Source: CAYPHJ01 sp964410485 (GTDB taxonomy: Bacteria; Desulfobacterota; Binatia; UBA9968). From it: a DNA stretch of 64,000 nt. Positions 37,043-46,071 of this stretch are shown here, piece after piece (within the stretch, counting starts at the first letter, position 1; every line of letters begins with the position of its first letter). The translations under genes were made by a program, and so were the position numbers. Below the pieces are notes generated by a model. It made no database searches, was not told the origin of the DNA, and saw only the letters and a list, made by a program, of their open reading frames with translations. The stretch is taken from positions 1 to 64,000 of the forward strand of contig CAYPHJ010000013.1 of assembly GCA_964410485.1 (NCBI GenBank), written 5' to 3'.

Positions 37043-38218
37043 TTAGTCCAATACGCGGAGCGCGAGCCCCTTCAGGTATTCCCCCTCGGGGTGATGCAGG
37101 CTGACCGGGTGATCGATACCTTGACCGAGTCTTCTGAGCACGCTGACCATGCGTCTTGCGTCCACAGCCGCGCCAAACACCACTTTCTGAAACAGGTCGG
37201 GTGAGACGTGTTGAGAACAGGAGAACGTCAACATTATACTGCCGGGCTTCAGATGCCTCAGGGCGTGCAGATTGAGATATTTATACCCGCCAACGGCTGC
37301 CGTTACATCAGTGCGCCTGTGCGCCAGAGATGGAGGATCGAGAACAATGACATCAAAGGTGGACTCACATTCTTTGAGGTAAGTGAACGCATCCGCCTTG
37401 AGCAGCTCGGTTGCCGCAGGATCGAACCCGTTGATCGTTAAGTTCTCTTCCGCCAGTTGCAACGCTGGTTTTGAGGCGTCCAGGGAAATAACCTTGCGCG
37501 CGCCGCCGCGCAGCGCATACACGGAGAACGCGCCGCTGTAGGAAAAACAGTTGAGAACCGTTGCATCCTGAGCGAGGGTGGACAAGACCCGGCGATTGTC
37601 CCGTTGATCGAGAAAAAAACCTGTCTTTTGTCCTTGTCGCGGGTCAATAACGAATGTGAGTCCATGCTCCCGGATGTGAATGAGTGCAGGCGGTGCTTCT
37701 CCTGCCAACACGCCGATCGAAGGCTCGAGGCCTTCTTCGCTGCGCACCCGTCCCTCGCTCCGCTCAAAGACGCCCCTTGGCCCCGCGGTTTGTAAAAGAG
37801 CTTCGAGCACCGGCCCTTTAAGAGCTTCTATCCCTGAAGTTAGAAACTGACACACTGTAAAGTCGCCATAGCGATCGATCACCAATCCGGGAATAAAATC
37901 GCCTTCACCATTGATGAGCCGGTAAGCATTTGTGTCGGAGGAAAGAAATCTCACTCGAAGAGCCAGAGCTTGCTCGAATCGGCTCAAGAAGAAAGCGCGG
38001 TCGATAGGGACATTTTCCCAGGTAAGTATTCGGACCCGGATCTGGGATTTCGGGCTAAAGATTCCACGGGCAATCCAGGTCTTGCGAAAGTCATGGACAT
38101 CGGCGACGCCGGCACGATCCGAATCGCCTTCCACGTCTTCGATGGCCCCTGAAAAGATCCACGGATGCCCGCGCCGGACAGGCGCCTCGCGCCCTTGTTT
38201 TAAAAAGATGCGCGGCAC
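37043..38218 (-). CDS. Class I SAM-dependent rRNA methyltransferase (RlmI-like)
   Basis: A 391-residue protein with an N-terminal PUA RNA-binding domain (FLKQGREAPVRRGHPWIFSG) and a C-terminal Rossmann methyltransferase. SAM motif I is VLNCFSYSGAFSVYAL, and the cytosine-methylation-type motif IV is VIVLDPPSLAHRR. This is the layout of RlmI, which makes m5C in 23S rRNA, and of its many paralogues, so the exact position modified is uncertain. It starts at GTG, with GGGAGG seven bases upstream. Confidence 0.87.
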   Translation of the reverse strand: MPRIFLKQGREAPVRRGHPWIFSGAIEDVEGDSDRAGVADVHDFRKTWIARGIFSPKSQIRVRILTWENVPIDRAFFLSRFEQALALRVRFLSSDTNAYRLINGEGDFIPGLVIDRYGDFTVCQFLTSGIEALKGPVLEALLQTAGPRGVFERSEGRVRSEEGLEPSIGVLAGEAPPALIHIREHGLTFVIDPRQGQKTGFFLDQRDNRRVLSTLAQDATVLNCFSYSGAFSVYALRGGARKVISLDASKPALQLAEENLTINGFDPAATELLKADAFTYLKECESTFDVIVLDPPSLAHRRTDVTAAVGGYKYLNLHALRHLKPGSIMLTFSCSQHVSPDLFQKVVFGAAVDARRMVSVLRRLGQGIDHPVSLHHPEGEYLKGLALRVLD

Positions 38219-38377
38219 AATGAACCTCCCAGCCGACAGGCATAGGAGCCCGAGAGAGAAGAGAATTTGACCGCAAAGAACCTGGCGCGGCTACGTCGTG
38301 ACCAAAATCCGGAGCAATTTCCGGCGAAGACGCAAGAAGAGGGGATTGAGGCGAGGGTGACAAATCGAACATCCAAG

Positions 38378-38857
38378 CTATTCTTTCCTCACAAACGTGC
38401 CGCTCTTGCCGCCGCTTTTTCTCACGAGGCGGATTTCACCAATGGACATTTCGCGATCGACGGCCTTACACATATCATAGATCGTCAACCCGGCCACCGA
38501 AACCGCTGTCATTGCTTCCATTTCAACGCCTGTTTTCGCATTAACCCTGACGACGGCCTCAATGTCGACTCGGGCGGGATCTTGGCCCGGCTGGAGGTCA
38601 ATTTCAATAGAGGTGAGCGGAAGCGGATGGCACATGGGGATCAGGTCCGGGGTTTTCTTGGCAGCGAGGATTCCGGCAACTCGCGCGACCGAAAAAACAT
38701 CCCCCTTGTCGACTTTCTTGTCTAGAATCAGCGCCAGAGTCTCGGCGCGCATGCGCACCGTTCCGCGCGCAATGGCAATTCTGGTAGTGATCTCTTTCTC
38801 CGAGACGTCGACCATTTTAGCCCGGCCTTGCTCGTCGAAGTGGCTGAATGTGCTCAT
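38378..38857 (-). CDS. moaC: Cyclic pyranopterin monophosphate synthase
   Basis: A 159-residue MoaC, which with MoaA turns GTP into cyclic pyranopterin monophosphate in molybdenum-cofactor synthesis. The conserved segments PMCHPLPLTSIEID and GVEMEAMTAVSVAGLTIYDM contain the active-site residues, and the length is typical. No other moa genes are in the window. It is divergent from trxB, with only 51 bases between the starts, and these hold a perfect dyad. Confidence 0.95.
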   Translation of the reverse strand: MSTFSHFDEQGRAKMVDVSEKEITTRIAIARGTVRMRAETLALILDKKVDKGDVFSVARVAGILAAKKTPDLIPMCHPLPLTSIEIDLQPGQDPARVDIEAVVRVNAKTGVEMEAMTAVSVAGLTIYDMCKAVDREMSIGEIRLVRKSGGKSGTFVRKE

Positions 38858-38887
38858 AATATTTCGTCTTTCTTTCGCATCCGGTGG

Positions 38888-38906
38888 GGTTTATGTTACA
38901 TAAACC
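38888..38906. promoter_or_regulatory. Perfect palindrome in the moaC/trxB divergent region
   Basis: GGTTTATGTTACATAAACC is an 8+3+8 perfect dyad, three bases before the trxB ATG and 31 bases upstream of moaC. Its size and position suit an operator for a dimeric regulator acting on one or both genes. As RNA it could also form a hairpin that covers the trxB start. Confidence 0.55.
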
Positions 38907-38908
38907 TC

Positions 38909-39850
38909 ATGGCGAAGAAAAGCCATTATCGCGTCATCATCATGGGCTCAGGAGCGGCAGGCTTGACTGCCGCAATCTATGCAGCTCGCGCTAACCTCGA
39001 TCCGTTGGTCATAGAAGGGGCCCAACCGGGCGGGCAGCTAACGATCACAACCGATGTGGAGAACTACCCCGGGTTTCCAGACGGGATTCAGGGGCCGGAG
39101 TTGATGGAGCATTTTAAGAGACAAGCCGAACGTTTCGGCAGCGAAACAATCTTCGGCGAAGTGACCTACGTGAACCTGAGCAAGCGACCGTTTCAAATTA
39201 CCGTCGGTCAAGAGCCTTTGACGTGCGATGCCTTAATTGTCGCCACCGGAGCCTCAGCGAAACTGCTGGGATTGAGGTCCGAAAAAGTATTGATGGGGTA
39301 CGGCGTCTCGGCCTGCGCTACTTGCGATGGATTTTTTTTCCGAGATAAGGAGTTGGTCGTGGTCGGAGGAGGGGATACGGCGATGGAGGAAGCCATCTTC
39401 CTCACCAAGTTTGCCTCAAAGGTCACGGTTGTCCATCGTAGAGACCAACTGCGCGCGTCAAAAATTATGCAGGATCGTGCCGAGAAGAACCCAAAGATTT
39501 TTTTCATTTGGGACAGCGTCGTGGAAGAGATCTACGGGACGCCCGGCGCCGGTGGAGTCAGTGGAGTCAGGTTGAGGAATCTAAAAACCGGGACCGAGAA
39601 GGAGTTTAAATGCGACGGGGTGTTTATCGCTATTGGTCATGAACCCAACACGAAGCTCTTCAATGGACAGCTGGAGTTGAATCCTGCGGGCTACATTCTG
39701 ACGCACGACGGTACCAAGACCACGATCCCAGGCGTGTTTGCCTGCGGCGATGTTCAAGATCATGTTTACCGCCAGGCGGTGACGGCAGCGGGGAGCGGCT
39801 GTATGGCGGCCATCGATGCGGAGAGATTCCTGGAAAGCCAGGTGGATTAG
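38909..39850 (+). CDS. trxB: Thioredoxin-disulfide reductase
   Basis: A 313-residue flavoprotein that uses NADPH to reduce thioredoxin. The FAD site is IMGSGAAGLTAAIYAARA, the redox pair is C136-A-T-C139 in SACATCDGFFF, the NADPH site is VVVGGGDTAMEEAIFL, and the C-terminal GVFACGDVQDHVYRQA is typical. The frame opens at 38828 inside moaC, so I use ATG at 38909, where similarity begins. No strong ribosome site precedes it. It could serve the Tpx peroxidase encoded upstream. Confidence 0.95.
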   Translation: MAKKSHYRVIIMGSGAAGLTAAIYAARANLDPLVIEGAQPGGQLTITTDVENYPGFPDGIQGPELMEHFKRQAERFGSETIFGEVTYVNLSKRPFQITVGQEPLTCDALIVATGASAKLLGLRSEKVLMGYGVSACATCDGFFFRDKELVVVGGGDTAMEEAIFLTKFASKVTVVHRRDQLRASKIMQDRAEKNPKIFFIWDSVVEEIYGTPGAGGVSGVRLRNLKTGTEKEFKCDGVFIAIGHEPNTKLFNGQLELNPAGYILTHDGTKTTIPGVFACGDVQDHVYRQAVTAAGSGCMAAIDAERFLESQVD

Positions 39851-39982
39851 CCGCTGATCGAACCCAAGAGGCCGCGGGCCCAGCCCAGTAGCGTACCCAC
39901 GCACGAGCGTGCATGTTGTGTCGACCCCGAGTATCTAGGTAAGCCGCACTTGTGGGAAGTGGGCGGCGCCCTCTAGATCGAT

Positions 39983-42589
39983 TCAATCTTGTTTTGTCGG
40001 AATGCCCAACTTGGCGAGCCTTCGTTTCCATGTGTTGCGCCTGCGGATGGATTGCAAGTCGGCGATCTCTTCGCGGGCAAGCAGGATTTTCTTTTCTCTT
40101 AGCTCCGAGACGAGGCTCTCGATTTGGCTGTCCCGTTTTCTTAACGCTTCCTGCTTCTCGCTCAATTGGCTTTCGAGGGTTTCGATCGTTGCGCTAAGGT
40201 TGTCCTCCTGATGCGTGAAAACCGTGTCGTTTAGCGGGACGATCAGTTTGTCTCTCCTCAACTCCTCCTGGAGCAAGTGCTCCGCCTGCTCTCTGGCTGA
40301 CTGACACGCGACGACTTGTTCATTCAGTGCAGTGAGTTCAGACCGGAGCACTTCCAGTTCTCTTTGACGCCTCTCGAGAAGTGCATCTTTTTCATTTACC
40401 TGAATCGCCAGCGCGTTGATTGTCCCACTCAGGGATTCTTCGAGTGCCCGTATCGTGGAATCGGTTTCCTCGGCGAGTCGGTTGTTCTTTTTGCGTTCGT
40501 TCTCGAGCTGAATTTCCAATGCTTCTCTGACGCCGGTCGTTTCCGCGATCTGAGTCGTGAAAGCATTCATTTCCGACGTGAGTTTCGTTAGCTCCCGGCT
40601 CCGCTCCGTCAAAAGTTTTTGGCTTTCGTACAGCTCATTTTCGACTGTATGGAGCCTCGCGGTCAGTTCGTGCTCCAGTTCGCGAACGGTCAAGCCATTC
40701 GTCTCCAGTTCCTGTGCCTTCCAGCGCTCTTGCTCTAACAGTTTTTCCGCATGCCGATTATCGGACTCCAACTCGTCGATTTGTGCTTTTAATCCGGTTG
40801 CTTCCAACCGGAGAGTCTCTAGTTCCCGATCACGGCTCTCCAAAAGCTTCACTTTCCCGTTTAGATCATTTTCTAGAGACTGGATGGTTTGCAGTCCCGT
40901 CTTGAGAGACTGAATGGTTTTCAGGCCAACATCGAGTTCGCGACTGACAGCATTCTTTTCCTCGGCCAGTTTACTAAGCTCTTCCTGGAGCAGACTCTCC
41001 GCTTGCTCCTTGGCAGACACAGTTCCTGCGAGGCGATCCATGGCGGCGTTTAGCTCGGACCTGAGCGCTTCCAACTGTTCGTCACGACCGCTGAGTAGCT
41101 GCTGCTTTTCATCGAGATCCTCTTCCAAGGCGCGCAGGCGAATCCCAAAGTTTGCTTCGATCTCCTGAATTGCCGACTGCTTCTCCAGCACCAACTCCTG
41201 ATTTTTTCGCAGCTCCGCCTGGAGGAACTTTTCGGCTCGTTCTCTGGCAAATGCGGTTTCACCTAGGCGGTCTGAGAGCGAACTGAGCTCGGCTCTGAGC
41301 GTTTGGATCTCGTCATCCCGGTTCTTCAGTTCTTCTTGTTTTTCACTGAGTCGGCTCTCAAGGGCACGGAGCTGGTCACTCAAGCTCAGTTCCAGCTCTC
41401 TCAGGGCCGACTCTTTCTCCTGCAGCGAGCGGTTGCTCTGTTTAATTTCCTCCTGCAACAAGCTTTCCGCCTGCTCTCTCGCCGTGGTCAGGCGCTCGGA
41501 TATTCGCGCTTGTATCGTAAGCGCTTCTTGTAGCGCGCTTTCGGCCTTGCCTTTGGCAGCGGACGCTTCAGCAAGTTGGTGGCTTAGATCATTCGTTTCG
41601 GCCCTAGCGTTCTCCAGTTCGACATCGCGGCTGTCGATGAGGTTTTGTTTTTCTTGCAGCTGCTTTTCCAGATCATGAACCCTTTGGCTGAAGTCTTTCT
41701 CCAGTTTTTGGACGGACAGTTCCTTTTCCCGAATGAGATCACTGTTTCTGTCGAGATCTCTCTGGCGCAAGCTCTCCGCACGTTCTTTTGCGGTCGAGAT
41801 TGCGGCGAGTTGTCCTGTCAGCGCATCGGCTTGGGACCTGAGGGTGTCCAACTCGGCGTCACGGAGTTTTAGCATCTCCTGGCTCTCGATGAGTTGGGTT
41901 TTGAGGCGCTGGACCGGGCCGTCGACGTTGGGTTCGAGCTCGTTGCTTGCTTGATTGTCGGGTACCGGCTCCGGCCGCTTGCTGACCGCTTCTCTCAGCC
42001 GTTTTTCCGTTCGCTCGTTTTCGGTAGTCACATCCTCCAGTTGCGCTTTGAGATTGCCGACCTGAGAACGCAGCGTCCGGAGCTCACCGTCACGTGCTTT
42101 CAAAGTCTCCTGCTTTTCCCGCAGATCGGTTGTCAGCCTGTGGAGTCTTTTGAAGGTTTCTTCCACCTCCTGGATGGCGGAGTCTTTCTCTCGAGCGAGA
42201 TCCTCTTTTTTGTTGCGTTCGGTCTGGAGTGATCTTTCAGCGTGCTTCTTGTGGGAGACCGCCTCGGACAGTCGCTCCTCGAGGGCGTTGATCTTGGAGC
42301 GTAACGACCTGAGCTCCGCGTCACGACCGAACCTTAACGCCAAACCCACCATCATCAATGCGAGCAGCGAGATTCCGCCGTACCACAGGCTACTCGCGTC
42401 AAGGACGCCGCGCATGCGGTTGATGATGATAGTCAGTGAATCGGAGACATCCATTGCCAGATTGTCGACGACCAGCGATTCAGGGCGTGGCAGGTTTACG
42501 CCGCGTTCCGCGGACTCCAGAGTGACTACTGTCCCGAGCAGGACGGTGACTATAAGACTGACGACAAGAATTTTTTCTCGTGCTCGCAT
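39983..42589 (-). CDS. 868-residue membrane-anchored coiled-coil repeat protein
   Basis: I recognise no family. Residues 7-25 and 68-86 look like membrane spans. From residue 89 the protein is nine consecutive repeats starting at RD-x-E-L-x-x-L-R, of 77, 77, 78, 103, 78, 84, 77, 78 and 78 residues, then a partial tenth and a basic tail (RRRNTWKRRLAKLG). Each unit carries ERAE/EQAE near position 28, LLQEEL near 33, an I-Q-E-L/I-E segment near 52 and LE-x2-L-x-EKQ near 65. 77 is eleven heptads, fitting continuous coiled coil. It may act as a long tether or ruler at the inner membrane. No partner genes adjoin it. Confidence 0.85.
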   Translation of the reverse strand: MRAREKILVVSLIVTVLLGTVVTLESAERGVNLPRPESLVVDNLAMDVSDSLTIIINRMRGVLDASSLWYGGISLLALMMVGLALRFGRDAELRSLRSKINALEERLSEAVSHKKHAERSLQTERNKKEDLAREKDSAIQEVEETFKRLHRLTTDLREKQETLKARDGELRTLRSQVGNLKAQLEDVTTENERTEKRLREAVSKRPEPVPDNQASNELEPNVDGPVQRLKTQLIESQEMLKLRDAELDTLRSQADALTGQLAAISTAKERAESLRQRDLDRNSDLIREKELSVQKLEKDFSQRVHDLEKQLQEKQNLIDSRDVELENARAETNDLSHQLAEASAAKGKAESALQEALTIQARISERLTTAREQAESLLQEEIKQSNRSLQEKESALRELELSLSDQLRALESRLSEKQEELKNRDDEIQTLRAELSSLSDRLGETAFARERAEKFLQAELRKNQELVLEKQSAIQEIEANFGIRLRALEEDLDEKQQLLSGRDEQLEALRSELNAAMDRLAGTVSAKEQAESLLQEELSKLAEEKNAVSRELDVGLKTIQSLKTGLQTIQSLENDLNGKVKLLESRDRELETLRLEATGLKAQIDELESDNRHAEKLLEQERWKAQELETNGLTVRELEHELTARLHTVENELYESQKLLTERSRELTKLTSEMNAFTTQIAETTGVREALEIQLENERKKNNRLAEETDSTIRALEESLSGTINALAIQVNEKDALLERRQRELEVLRSELTALNEQVVACQSAREQAEHLLQEELRRDKLIVPLNDTVFTHQEDNLSATIETLESQLSEKQEALRKRDSQIESLVSELREKKILLAREEIADLQSIRRRNTWKRRLAKLGIPTKQD

Positions 42590-43041
42590 AATGTTGGCTC
42601 ACCAGGACTGTGGAGTTTTCGGGGATGGATAAACCTCCCGGCTCCGTAATTCGAAAACCTGACAACCTGCGTCAACCCTATATACCAAACGGCATATACC
42701 TGACAATAGGTAGGACCTTTGGCCAGCAAGTCGATGGGAGCCAGGAAACTTTCAACCGACGTGAGCTGTTTCAGCCGGTCGATCCTCCCCCCGTGCGGAG
42801 TAAAACGAAAAGGCCAACGATTTGCACGCCCACAGACCGTCGGGCGCGCTCTCTCGTGTCATGTTGATATGCTTGTAAATTTGGGAACTTAGACGGGAGC
42901 CCAGGATTGAGCAGTGTGAAAACGTCGGGTCGATAAGGCTAAAAGAGAGAGTGGAGGGCAGTAGAAAAAGTTAGCTTGATGCTGCAACTGTTCGGCGATG
43001 CTTACAGGCAAGGCGCGACTCATTGCCGGTTTCGTCAAGCG
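42590..43041. other. 452-base stretch without a recognisable gene
   Basis: Lies between the coiled-coil gene and the decarboxylase-like gene. It contains only short unconvincing frames. I tested it by eye for riboswitch or tRNA patterns and found none. It presumably holds the coiled-coil gene's promoter (right side of that gene's start) and the 3' region of the next gene. Confidence 0.5.
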
Positions 43042-43758
43042 TCAAGCCCGGCTGTCACTCAAGAGCCGGCCATAACCCGGGATCGGACTCGTCAATCCCA
43101 TGGCGCGCAATGCTTCCCAGACCCATGCCTGGGTGTTGGTGACCACTGGTTTACCGCTTTCGTTTTCGATTCGATCGATGACCGATATCACGCGCCACTT
43201 GTTGCATGGCATGTAGACGCCGTCGACATCTGGATGCTCGCGCAGCAACGCCGTTGCCAAATCATAGCCGGTGTCGGGTGCCAGACTCCAGATCACGTGC
43301 GAATTCGGGCAGCCGAGACCCCGAAATGCCACAACCTCGATGCCATCGTGCGCCAGAAAGCGAAGCAGCCGCTCGTCCTGGTCTTCGGGAAATGGCGTAG
43401 CCATGACCACGCGTTTTAAACCCAACGCCCGGCATCCGCGAACGACTGCCGTGAGCACCGTCGAAGCTGCAATGGGCGTAATATGCTTGACAAGCTCGAG
43501 GATCTGGCGATCGGAGCCGGGTCCCTTGTAAGAAAGAAAGAGTTCTCCTGTGACCATGAGGAAGTCCAGTGGTTTGCGAGCGAGATCGCGAACTAAATCC
43601 GAGAAAGCCTGCTCAGCTTTGTAAAACTCGTCGTCAGTGAACCTTCCGACGACAAGGGGTCGTCCTTCGATGCGAACGCCTTGCGGCAATATCTTGTAGA
43701 CATCGACCAGCGTCTCCTGGCTAAAATTCGGTGAGATTAGCCCGATGAGTTTGTTCAT
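43042..43758 (-). CDS. Arylmalonate-decarboxylase-like Asp/Glu racemase superfamily protein
   Basis: A 238-residue protein of the aspartate/glutamate racemase superfamily that includes maleate isomerase, hydantoin racemase and arylmalonate decarboxylase. These usually have two catalytic cysteines. Here the first position, in LMVTGELFLSYKG, has no Cys (T70-G71), while the second is C185 in VYMPCNKWRVI. A single cysteine at about residue 188 with Gly at about 74 is the arrangement of arylmalonate decarboxylase, and the lengths agree. GGAGGAG lies just before a double ATG; I take the second. Possibly a decarboxylase of a disubstituted malonate or a relative. Confidence 0.8.
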   Translation of the reverse strand: MNKLIGLISPNFSQETLVDVYKILPQGVRIEGRPLVVGRFTDDEFYKAEQAFSDLVRDLARKPLDFLMVTGELFLSYKGPGSDRQILELVKHITPIAASTVLTAVVRGCRALGLKRVVMATPFPEDQDERLLRFLAHDGIEVVAFRGLGCPNSHVIWSLAPDTGYDLATALLREHPDVDGVYMPCNKWRVISVIDRIENESGKPVVTNTQAWVWEALRAMGLTSPIPGYGRLLSDSRA

Positions 43759-43890
43759 CATGCTCCTCCAGAGTAACAAATGCGCCGAGCCCCATTATCT
43801 TTCAGTCGATGTTTGAAGCTTTAAAAAATTCGTTCAACCTCAGTGTTGCGTCGCGAGCCCTTTTGAGCCTGGGTCGAGTCCCCAGAAGCT

Positions 43891-44211
43891 CTAGCGGCTC
43901 TCATGCGCTTCTGATTGGCTTTGCGGTGAGGGCTGAAATATCTGTCTGTCTCTAAAGTGACGCGCCCAGGTTTTTAGATTGCTTTCGATGAATATGACCT
44001 CTTTGAGCGAGAGCTCCACCATCGTCCGGTGTTCGTCGTCTTGCTCGCAATCAGCATGCGCATCGGCAAATTTCTTGGTCAACAGCGAAACCAGAGCTTG
44101 TCTCTCTCTGCTCTCCAGCTCCGCTAATTCCGCCAGCTTTCTCTCGCGGCGTTGCGTAACTGTCTTTTTGATTCGCTTAGCCCAGTCCTTTACGATGTCG
44201 ATACCGAGCAT
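43891..44211 (-). CDS. Small charged helical protein, unknown
   Basis: A 106-residue protein that I do not recognise. It is mostly helical and highly charged: KRIKKTVTQRRERKLAELAE, then ESRERQALVSLLTKKFADAH, then MVELSLKEVIFIESNLKTWA. There is no signal or membrane segment. GGAGGAAAC lies eight bases before the ATG, which supports real translation. It is divergent from the sigma-54-controlled response regulator, about 390 bases away. Confidence 0.6.
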   Translation of the reverse strand: MLGIDIVKDWAKRIKKTVTQRRERKLAELAELESRERQALVSLLTKKFADAHADCEQDDEHRTMVELSLKEVIFIESNLKTWARHFRDRQIFQPSPQSQSEAHESR

Positions 44212-44499
44212 GGGTGTTTCCTCCGAGAACGTGTAGTTCGCCGTGCATGGCGGTTCTAACTTACCAAGTTACAATATCTTTTGCGCTGGAGAAACTCCTG
44301 GGGGTCACGCGCCACGATTTGCCAGAATACCATCCGCTCCATACGGCCATATCCCACCTTCAAGCCGCTGTAATTTAACCTTACAAAAATCTCTCATCGA
44401 TTCCGATAGCTATGAAGTTTCCTTGTGATTGTAAATTTCGCTAACAGGATTTTTCGGTAAATCAATGGGAAAGTTTAGGCAAGACGGAGATTTTCTGGG

Positions 44500-44515
44500 T
44501 GGTACGAGTCTTGCT
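44500..44515 (+). promoter_or_regulatory. Sigma-54 (RpoN) promoter
   Basis: TGGTACGAGTCTTGCT fits the TGGYRYR-N4-TTGCW consensus at every fixed position (GG at -24, GC at -12). It predicts a start near 44526, leaving a 70-base leader before the response regulator gene. Such promoters need an enhancer-binding activator, none of which is encoded in this window. Confidence 0.8.
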
Positions 44516-44596
44516 CGGCACAAATCGGAAAACTAGACTTATGTCGAATCTATCCCCAGTTCAACCAGATTTTCGTTCGAGTAGCCAGGGGTGATC

Positions 44597-45325
44597 ATGA
44601 AGAATGCCACTATCTTGATTGCAAGCCGTTCCGATCTAACACGGAAGCGCTGGCGTAAATTTTTGGCAGGCAGCTTTATTAGTTACGAAGTCACCGACCG
44701 AGCGGCACTGGCAAAATCTCTGGAGGCGCTCAAGCCCGCAGTTCTCCTCCTCGATGTCGATCAAGGTCAATTCGCCGATACAAGGCGATTATCTGCTATT
44801 CTGCGGGCGAGTCCCTCCACCCGCATTCTCGTCCTTACGTCAGGCCCAGATCAGGCTGAGGGAACCGTGGCAATCAAAGCCGGGGCCAAGGGCTACTGCC
44901 ACAAGAACCTTTCAGGCCCTCTTTTGAAACGCGCCGTGCAGGCTGTTCAAGCTGGAGAAATCTGGATTGGGCGTCGGCTCACAGCCGCTCTGTTGGGGGA
45001 CCTGATTGCTCTCACCGCGAAAAATAGAAGAGCCGCGCTGGTAAGAAGCGTTGCTGCATCCACTTTGCAGCAATCGCTCGATTGTTTAAGCCTTCGGGAA
45101 TATGAAGTCGCCAATCTGATCGCCTGTGGTGACCGTAACAAAGAGATTTCGAACCGTCTGAGCATCAGTGAGAAGACCGTCAAGGCTCATCTGACAACGA
45201 TCTATCGCAAACTTGGGGTATCGGACAGGCTGCAACTTGCCCTCTATCTCAACAAACAACCGAAGCCTCCTTCACCACAACAACCTGAGCTAGACAAAGG
45301 TCGGGCCGGGCTATTGTCCAATTGA
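44597..45325 (+). CDS. NarL/LuxR-type response regulator (orphan)
   Basis: A 242-residue regulator with a receiver domain and a LuxR-type helix-turn-helix. The phosphorylation Asp is D53 (LLLDVDQ) and the conserved Lys is K103 (GYCHKN). The acidic pair that binds magnesium at the first strand is missing (ILIASRSD), so phosphorylation may be altered. The DNA-binding part is LSLREYEVANLIACGDRNKE then KTVKAHLTTIYRKLGVSDR. AGGGG precedes ATG at 44597; GTG at 44591 is an alternative. A sigma-54 promoter lies 80 bases upstream. No kinase is adjacent. Confidence 0.85.
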   Translation: MKNATILIASRSDLTRKRWRKFLAGSFISYEVTDRAALAKSLEALKPAVLLLDVDQGQFADTRRLSAILRASPSTRILVLTSGPDQAEGTVAIKAGAKGYCHKNLSGPLLKRAVQAVQAGEIWIGRRLTAALLGDLIALTAKNRRAALVRSVAASTLQQSLDCLSLREYEVANLIACGDRNKEISNRLSISEKTVKAHLTTIYRKLGVSDRLQLALYLNKQPKPPSPQQPELDKGRAGLLSN

Positions 45326-45381
45326 CGGCAAGGCCTGGTTTGTCGTACTGCCTGGTTCAATCTAGCAGACGGTGGTGGACT

Positions 45382-45816
45382 GTGTCTTCCATAACTATTG
45401 TCATAGCTGATCGGGATGAAGGGCGGCGGAACTGCTGTTTGAACCTGCTAAAGTCACAAACCGCAATTCAGGTCGTAGGTGTGGCAAAAGAGGCGTTTGA
45501 GGTTATCGCCGCATCGACGGTTGCGACACCACGCATTCTTCTACTCGACCTGAGCCTGATCAAAAAGTGGGGGCCTCTGCTCCTTTCCACCGTTCGTCGA
45601 AAAAGCCCCCAAACCAAAGTCATTCTATTGACCGATGCTCCGTGCGAACGACAGCTCGTGGACGCACTGTCTCAGGGCGCGTTCGGATATGTTGAAAACA
45701 ACGTCGTTTCCGCATTTCTTTTGAAAGCAGTGAGCGCCGTCCATGCCGGCGAGGCATGGGTCCCGCGCGCGATGGTCACTAAACTCGTCTACCACCTCAC
45801 CTCCAACCCCCGCTAG
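45382..45816 (+). CDS. Receiver-only response regulator, no output domain
   Basis: A 144-residue stand-alone receiver domain: VIADRDEGRRN acidic pocket, phospho-acceptor D56 in LLLDLSL and TD at the T/S position. The usual conserved Lys is Asn (GYVENN, position 106). It ends as GEAWVPRAMVTKLVYHL, the point at which a LuxR linker would begin, so it looks like a NarL-type regulator that lost its DNA-binding domain. The frame is open from 45322, where it overlaps the preceding stop codon, so the two genes are coupled. I prefer GTG at 45382. Confidence 0.75.
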   Translation: MSSITIVIADRDEGRRNCCLNLLKSQTAIQVVGVAKEAFEVIAASTVATPRILLLDLSLIKKWGPLLLSTVRRKSPQTKVILLTDAPCERQLVDALSQGAFGYVENNVVSAFLLKAVSAVHAGEAWVPRAMVTKLVYHLTSNPR

Positions 45817-46071
45817 GTATCGTTCACGTTGGACGTTCAACGTTCGATGTTGAACCGAAAGCATTAAAGCCCCCTACAAGGAACAAGGGGCGGTTCGCCG
45901 CCCCCTGCTCCCCCCATGCTCTTCTTTAAACGTTCGGAGTACGCGGTTGGAAGTTTGAGAAAAGGGCAATGGAGGGGGTGCAACACAGAGACGCCGTGCG
46001 AGCGTCGGCTCTGCCGGTATGTGGACGAGTCGTGCACGAGTTTAAGGCAGCGGGACTGCGCTGTGTGAGCG

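Noticed and set aside
40002..42632. Many overlapping frames on the plus strand of the coiled-coil gene
   Set aside because: They repeat with the same period as the protein repeats on the minus strand, so they are echoes of the repetitive codons.
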